A stretch of 64,000 nt of DNA, from NCBI GenBank assembly GCA_045595285.1, contig JAZOAC010000133.1, forward strand, positions 1 to 64,000, written 5' to 3'. A program made the translations under genes and the position numbers. Of this stretch, positions 61,487 to 64,000 are shown in pieces (position 1 is the stretch's first letter; every line of letters starts with the position of its first letter). Below the pieces are notes generated by a model. It saw only the letters and a list, made by a program, of their open reading frames with translations. It was not told where the DNA came from and did not search any database. The DNA comes from UBA1731 sp045595285. Its GTDB lineage: Bacteria > Verrucomicrobiota > Kiritimatiellia > RFP12 > UBA1067.

Positions 61487-62758
61487 TCATTCACCCCATT
61501 CCGGAGACACCGCCACGCGAAATCCGATACTTTTGTTCCGGGTTCCGGTAATGGGATTGCACCCTCTGTCTCTCCTGTACGCCGTGCAATAACCTGCACT
61601 ACTGTTATTCCATCCCCCGCCGCGAGTCGCATGATATTCTTCTTTCGAAGTATTGACACCCGGTCCCACCGGGTCATTCACGATCGGGTCATCCCCGGGA
61701 TTAGACCCGAAATAAAGTTCCACAAGTCCGTCATCGTCGATATATGCGTCAAGGCACATCTCCCACACGTTTCCGAGTGTGTCGTAAAGCCCCCACGAAT
61801 TGGGAATATAGGATCCGACTATCGCAGTGCCTGCCTCATCGGGAGCTTCGTTTCGTGTAGACTCACCCGCGAAATTGTATCGTCCAGTGGTCTTGCTAAT
61901 CGTAAGCGACTTGGTGTTCCCTGCACGGCAGGCACATTCCCATTGAGCCTCCGTGGGAAGGCTGAATGTTGAAAGCCCTGTTCTGGAACGCATTTTTCCA
62001 ATGTATGAGGATTCTGTAACGACACGGTTTTCAGGCCACCTGTTGTGGCCTATCACATCTTCATAATTCACCAGCTCAACAGGTCTCGCGGCTCTGTAAA
62101 GAACATTGGTCATATTGCTTGGCCATTCGTCTGTCACAAGTGCATACTGCATCTGCGTAAGCTCGAAAATACCCATATAGAAAGGCGAGAGTCTGGCTTT
62201 GAAAATCCCTTTACCTTTGTTGGTGTCTGTCCCTCCAAACGGGAACTCAGTACCCTTCACCCGCTTGAGCCAAAGTTTCGTCGTGCGGTTGGGATCGGCG
62301 GCACAGGCGACAAGATCGTTGGTGGGCACAAGCGTCGGAGCAGTAAAGGTGTAGCTTACGGGATACCGTTTCGACTCCGGCCCGCTTGAAAGGTCGATTA
62401 CCATGTAGACATCGAGCGAATCGACGTTCATCGGCGAAGCAGTGACCGCAACCTGCAGGTCGTCCGTCTTCAAATCAGGATAATCCGCGCCTATGTTCCA
62501 TGAAACGCGGTTCGCGCCGCGTCCGCACACAGGCTCGGAAACGTACGTGCGGGCAAAGAGGTTCTTCTGTCCATTCCCGTACTTGGCCGAAACCTCCACC
62601 TTGAACAGATCACCGGCCGCTGCGCCGTCGATTTTGAAGTCAACATCGAGTATGGAGTTCCAAGGCGACCGGGCATTCGCCGAAACCACTTCAACCGTGT
62701 GCGCTCCGGCTGTGCAGACGACAGCCGCCGTAAACGCGAAAGCAAAAATCCTCTTCAT
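61487..62758 (-). CDS. Secreted formylglycine-generating-enzyme-like protein (paralogue 2)
   Basis: A 423-residue relative of the preceding protein. Signal peptide ~1-19, then the shared N-terminal domain (RSPWNSILDVDFKI, GRGANRVSWNIG, VYMVIDLSSG) and an FGE-type domain (FYMGIFELTQMQYALVTDEWP, STFSLPTEAQWECACRAG, WGLYDTLGNVWEMCLDAY, RGGGWNNSSAGYCTAYRRD). One Cys of the usual active-site pair is kept (GYC) and the other is replaced. The mature protein is probably extracytoplasmic. A structural, ligand-binding or other oxidoreductase role is possible. The two genes look like a tandem duplication that has diverged. Confidence 0.82.
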   Translation of the reverse strand: MKRIFAFAFTAAVVCTAGAHTVEVVSANARSPWNSILDVDFKIDGAAAGDLFKVEVSAKYGNGQKNLFARTYVSEPVCGRGANRVSWNIGADYPDLKTDDLQVAVTASPMNVDSLDVYMVIDLSSGPESKRYPVSYTFTAPTLVPTNDLVACAADPNRTTKLWLKRVKGTEFPFGGTDTNKGKGIFKARLSPFYMGIFELTQMQYALVTDEWPSNMTNVLYRAARPVELVNYEDVIGHNRWPENRVVTESSYIGKMRSRTGLSTFSLPTEAQWECACRAGNTKSLTISKTTGRYNFAGESTRNEAPDEAGTAIVGSYIPNSWGLYDTLGNVWEMCLDAYIDDDGLVELYFGSNPGDDPIVNDPVGPGVNTSKEEYHATRGGGWNNSSAGYCTAYRRDRGCNPITGTRNKSIGFRVAVSPEWGE

Positions 62759-62778
62759 CTCTTAATTCCTCCTGACTG

Positions 62779-63567
62779 TCAACGGATGATGATGGCGGTG
62801 CCGAACACATGTTCGATCGAGAACTCCGGCGAAAGCGTCTCCAGAAGCAAGGTACCGTCAGCGGCATACTCGCGCAGAAGCAGATTGTAGTCTCCCCACT
62901 GGAGCGTTGCCGTGGCGAACGTCAGATCGCCGGCATCCGGAGCGTCCACGGAATGGAGAGTGTTGGTGACGGCGTCAATGAACGCACCGTTCTTCTCTCT
63001 TCGCACGCGGATGAGCGAGATTTCGGCTTCGGTGGCGACGTCAGCCCACTTCAGGTCGTAGCGGAGCGTCGCTGGCGCCTTGGTGTTCACTGCCTCCTGA
63101 AGCGCGTTGGTGCGTCCGTCAAACGCCGCCGCCGCGGAAAACGCCGACTTTGCGCCGAAAGAGATATCGCTGACGAGCGTCTCGCCGACCTTTTCGCCAT
63201 TGAGTTCTGCACAGAGAATGAACCGCATGTACCCGGATCCCTCGTATGCAACGGGAGAGGCGAAATCCGCTATAGCCACGGCAGTCGTCACCGCGTTCTC
63301 GGTGTCGGGTGCGCTCACTGCCTTGATAACCGGCACGGCGCCCGCGACATTCGTCACTGTGCACCAGTCTGTATCATATTTGATGTCGATGGATCCAGAA
63401 ACCAACTTGAACGGTGCGGAGGCATCAACGGCGACAGTATCATCCGCCCAACAAGTGACCTCTCCCGCCGTCAGACGGGAACATGCGAACACCGCTCCGG
63501 CGACGGCAAGGATAATTGCAAATCCCCCCCCCCCGAGCTTAATTCTGTCGTTTATATCCCAAAACAT
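62779..63567 (-). CDS. Secreted protein with an 11-G tract near its start
   Basis: A 262-residue protein. The N-terminus MFWDINDRIKLGGGG leads into a hydrophobic signal (FAIILAVAGAVFACS). The mature part is beta-rich and repeats short Val/Ala/Asp strands (SGSIDIKYDTDWCTVTN, SGYMRFILCAELNG), with no motif I recognise. It ends VFGTAIIIR, much like the surface protein at 49579-52056 (VFGTVISIR). The start at 63567 has AGAGGAGAAGACC in front. Codons 11-14 lie in an 11-G run, so slippage could switch the frame. It precedes the FGE-like pair by 20 nt on the same strand. Confidence 0.6.
   Translation of the reverse strand: MFWDINDRIKLGGGGFAIILAVAGAVFACSRLTAGEVTCWADDTVAVDASAPFKLVSGSIDIKYDTDWCTVTNVAGAVPVIKAVSAPDTENAVTTAVAIADFASPVAYEGSGYMRFILCAELNGEKVGETLVSDISFGAKSAFSAAAAFDGRTNALQEAVNTKAPATLRYDLKWADVATEAEISLIRVRREKNGAFIDAVTNTLHSVDAPDAGDLTFATATLQWGDYNLLLREYAADGTLLLETLSPEFSIEHVFGTAIIIR
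63524..63534 (-). repeat. 11-base homopolymeric G tract inside a coding sequence
   Basis: Eleven consecutive C on the + strand, G on the coding strand, spanning codons ~11-14 of the secreted protein starting at 63567. Gain or loss of a base would truncate or restore the protein. Confidence 0.9.
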
Positions 63568-63626
63568 GGTCTTCTCCTCTCGCAAAGTTTCACACAAACA
63601 AAAACAAAACCTAAATACGGGCGCAA

Positions 63627-63655
63627 ATTCTAACATATTCCGCCAATTCGTGCAA
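63627..63655 (-). promoter_or_regulatory. Promoter of the poly-G secreted-protein operon
   Basis: On the minus strand TTGCAC (63650-63655), 17-bp spacer, TATGTTAGAAT with hexamer TAGAAT at 63627-63632, followed by TTGCGCCC. Confidence 0.75.
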
Positions 63656-63720
63656 CAGTCGGCAACCGCGCCGCGATTCAGGATTCATTCCTCATCACCG
63701 AAGACGGCAGACCTATACAA

Positions 63721-64000
63721 TCATGGTCTGGAAATGACCTGGCCATCGGCGAGAAGACGGGCGGAAAGCCTGTCGTACGGCACGTCCTGCACCGCGCATC
63801 CCGCATCGATCGCCTGCGCAGCGGCGGTTCCAGCCACCTGTCCGAGCGCAAAGAACACCGGTTCCATGCGGATCGACCCGAATGCTATGTGGGATGCAGA
63901 AAGGCATACCGGGACAATGAGATTGACGCATTCCGACTTCTTCGGCACGACTGCGCCGTAATCGATGCCATAGGGTTTCATCGGGATATCAGGATCCATC
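63721..64000 (-). CDS. C-terminal end of an FAD-dependent oxidoreductase (partial)
   Basis: The last ~92 residues of a gene that continues past the window edge. The segment NLIVPVCLSASHIAFGSIRMEPVF, split here as VCLSASHIAFGS and IRMEPVFFALGQVAGTAAA, and the end YDRLSARLLADGQVI match the C-termini of FAD-dependent oxidoreductases (the PF12831-type family) common in glycan-degrading Bacteroidetes, Lentisphaerota and Kiritimatiellota. The flavin-binding N-terminus is not visible. It is separated from the next gene by ~150 nt with a promoter. Confidence 0.75.
   Translation of the reverse strand, partial: MDPDIPMKPYGIDYGAVVPKKSECVNLIVPVCLSASHIAFGSIRMEPVFFALGQVAGTAAAQAIDAGCAVQDVPYDRLSARLLADGQVISRP

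Overview
The window looks like chromosomal DNA of an anaerobic, Gram-negative-type bacterium of the PVC superphylum. My best guess is a glycan-degrading Kiritimatiellota/Lentisphaerota-like lineage from a gut or similar habitat. Evidence seen in the sequence: an LpxL-type lipid A acyltransferase, LspA and a SurA/PpiD-like protein (double envelope); a GreA with a ~500-residue N-terminal extension, as in Chlamydiae; a dksA-like gene beside lspA, as in Chlamydiae; and many secreted glycoside hydrolases of types common in these phyla (GH20-like, GH36, GH42-like, GH78, GH123/DUF4091-like). The phylum assignment is inference. Apart from a toxin-antitoxin pair, a two-component system and a tRNA, every gene lies on the minus strand.

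Layout. 1-1.9 kb: a repeat region, a DinJ/YafQ-type toxin-antitoxin pair and an AT-rich orphan gene. 1.9-4.6 kb: a NarL-type two-component system with an unusual periplasmic sensor. 4.6-12.1 kb: argS, def, dut, a PpiD/SurA-like foldase and three secreted proteins of unknown function. 12.1-19.3 kb: thiN, L-rhamnose isomerase, tRNA-Pro(GGG), a DAACS symporter, an MFS sugar porter and an alpha-L-rhamnosidase; together these suggest rhamnoside use. 19.4-23.8 kb: two overlapping polyketide/PUFA-synthase-like genes whose ketosynthase, acyltransferase and dehydratase regions all lack catalytic residues, while the fused C-terminal phosphopantetheinyl transferase looks intact. This is the most unusual part of the window. 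23.9-30.6 kb: a GHL10-type protein, gltX, a J-domain protein, a LarC lacking its C-terminal domain, a GntP permease and glycerate kinase.

30.6-41.3 kb: an AddB-like nuclease, lspA, a DksA-like and a GreA-like RNA polymerase secondary-channel factor in tandem, two Gfo/Idh/MocA proteins, an LpxL-type acyltransferase and ApgM. 41.5-52.1 kb: secreted glycan degradation (GH36, a 1700-residue protein with two barrel-like regions, a secreted EEP-fold enzyme and a repeat-rich surface-type protein). 52.3-56 kb: L20/L35, an orphan DRTGG/ATPase pair, pgpA, a Tat-exported GH20-like protein and a small PQ-loop-like membrane protein. 56-64 kb: a CBM9/DUF4091 protein, a GH20, two formylglycine-generating-enzyme-like paralogues lacking the usual cysteine pair, a secreted protein with an 11-G tract near its start, and the 3' end of an FAD-dependent oxidoreductase gene.

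Regulation. Several upstream regions share an extended -10 element close to TATGGTATAAT followed by a GCG-rich discriminator, often with a TTGNNN -35 exactly 17 bp upstream. For gltX and the KS-like gene the -10 lies only 8-9 nt before the ATG, so their mRNAs are probably leaderless. All family assignments come from reading motifs by eye; no database search was run.
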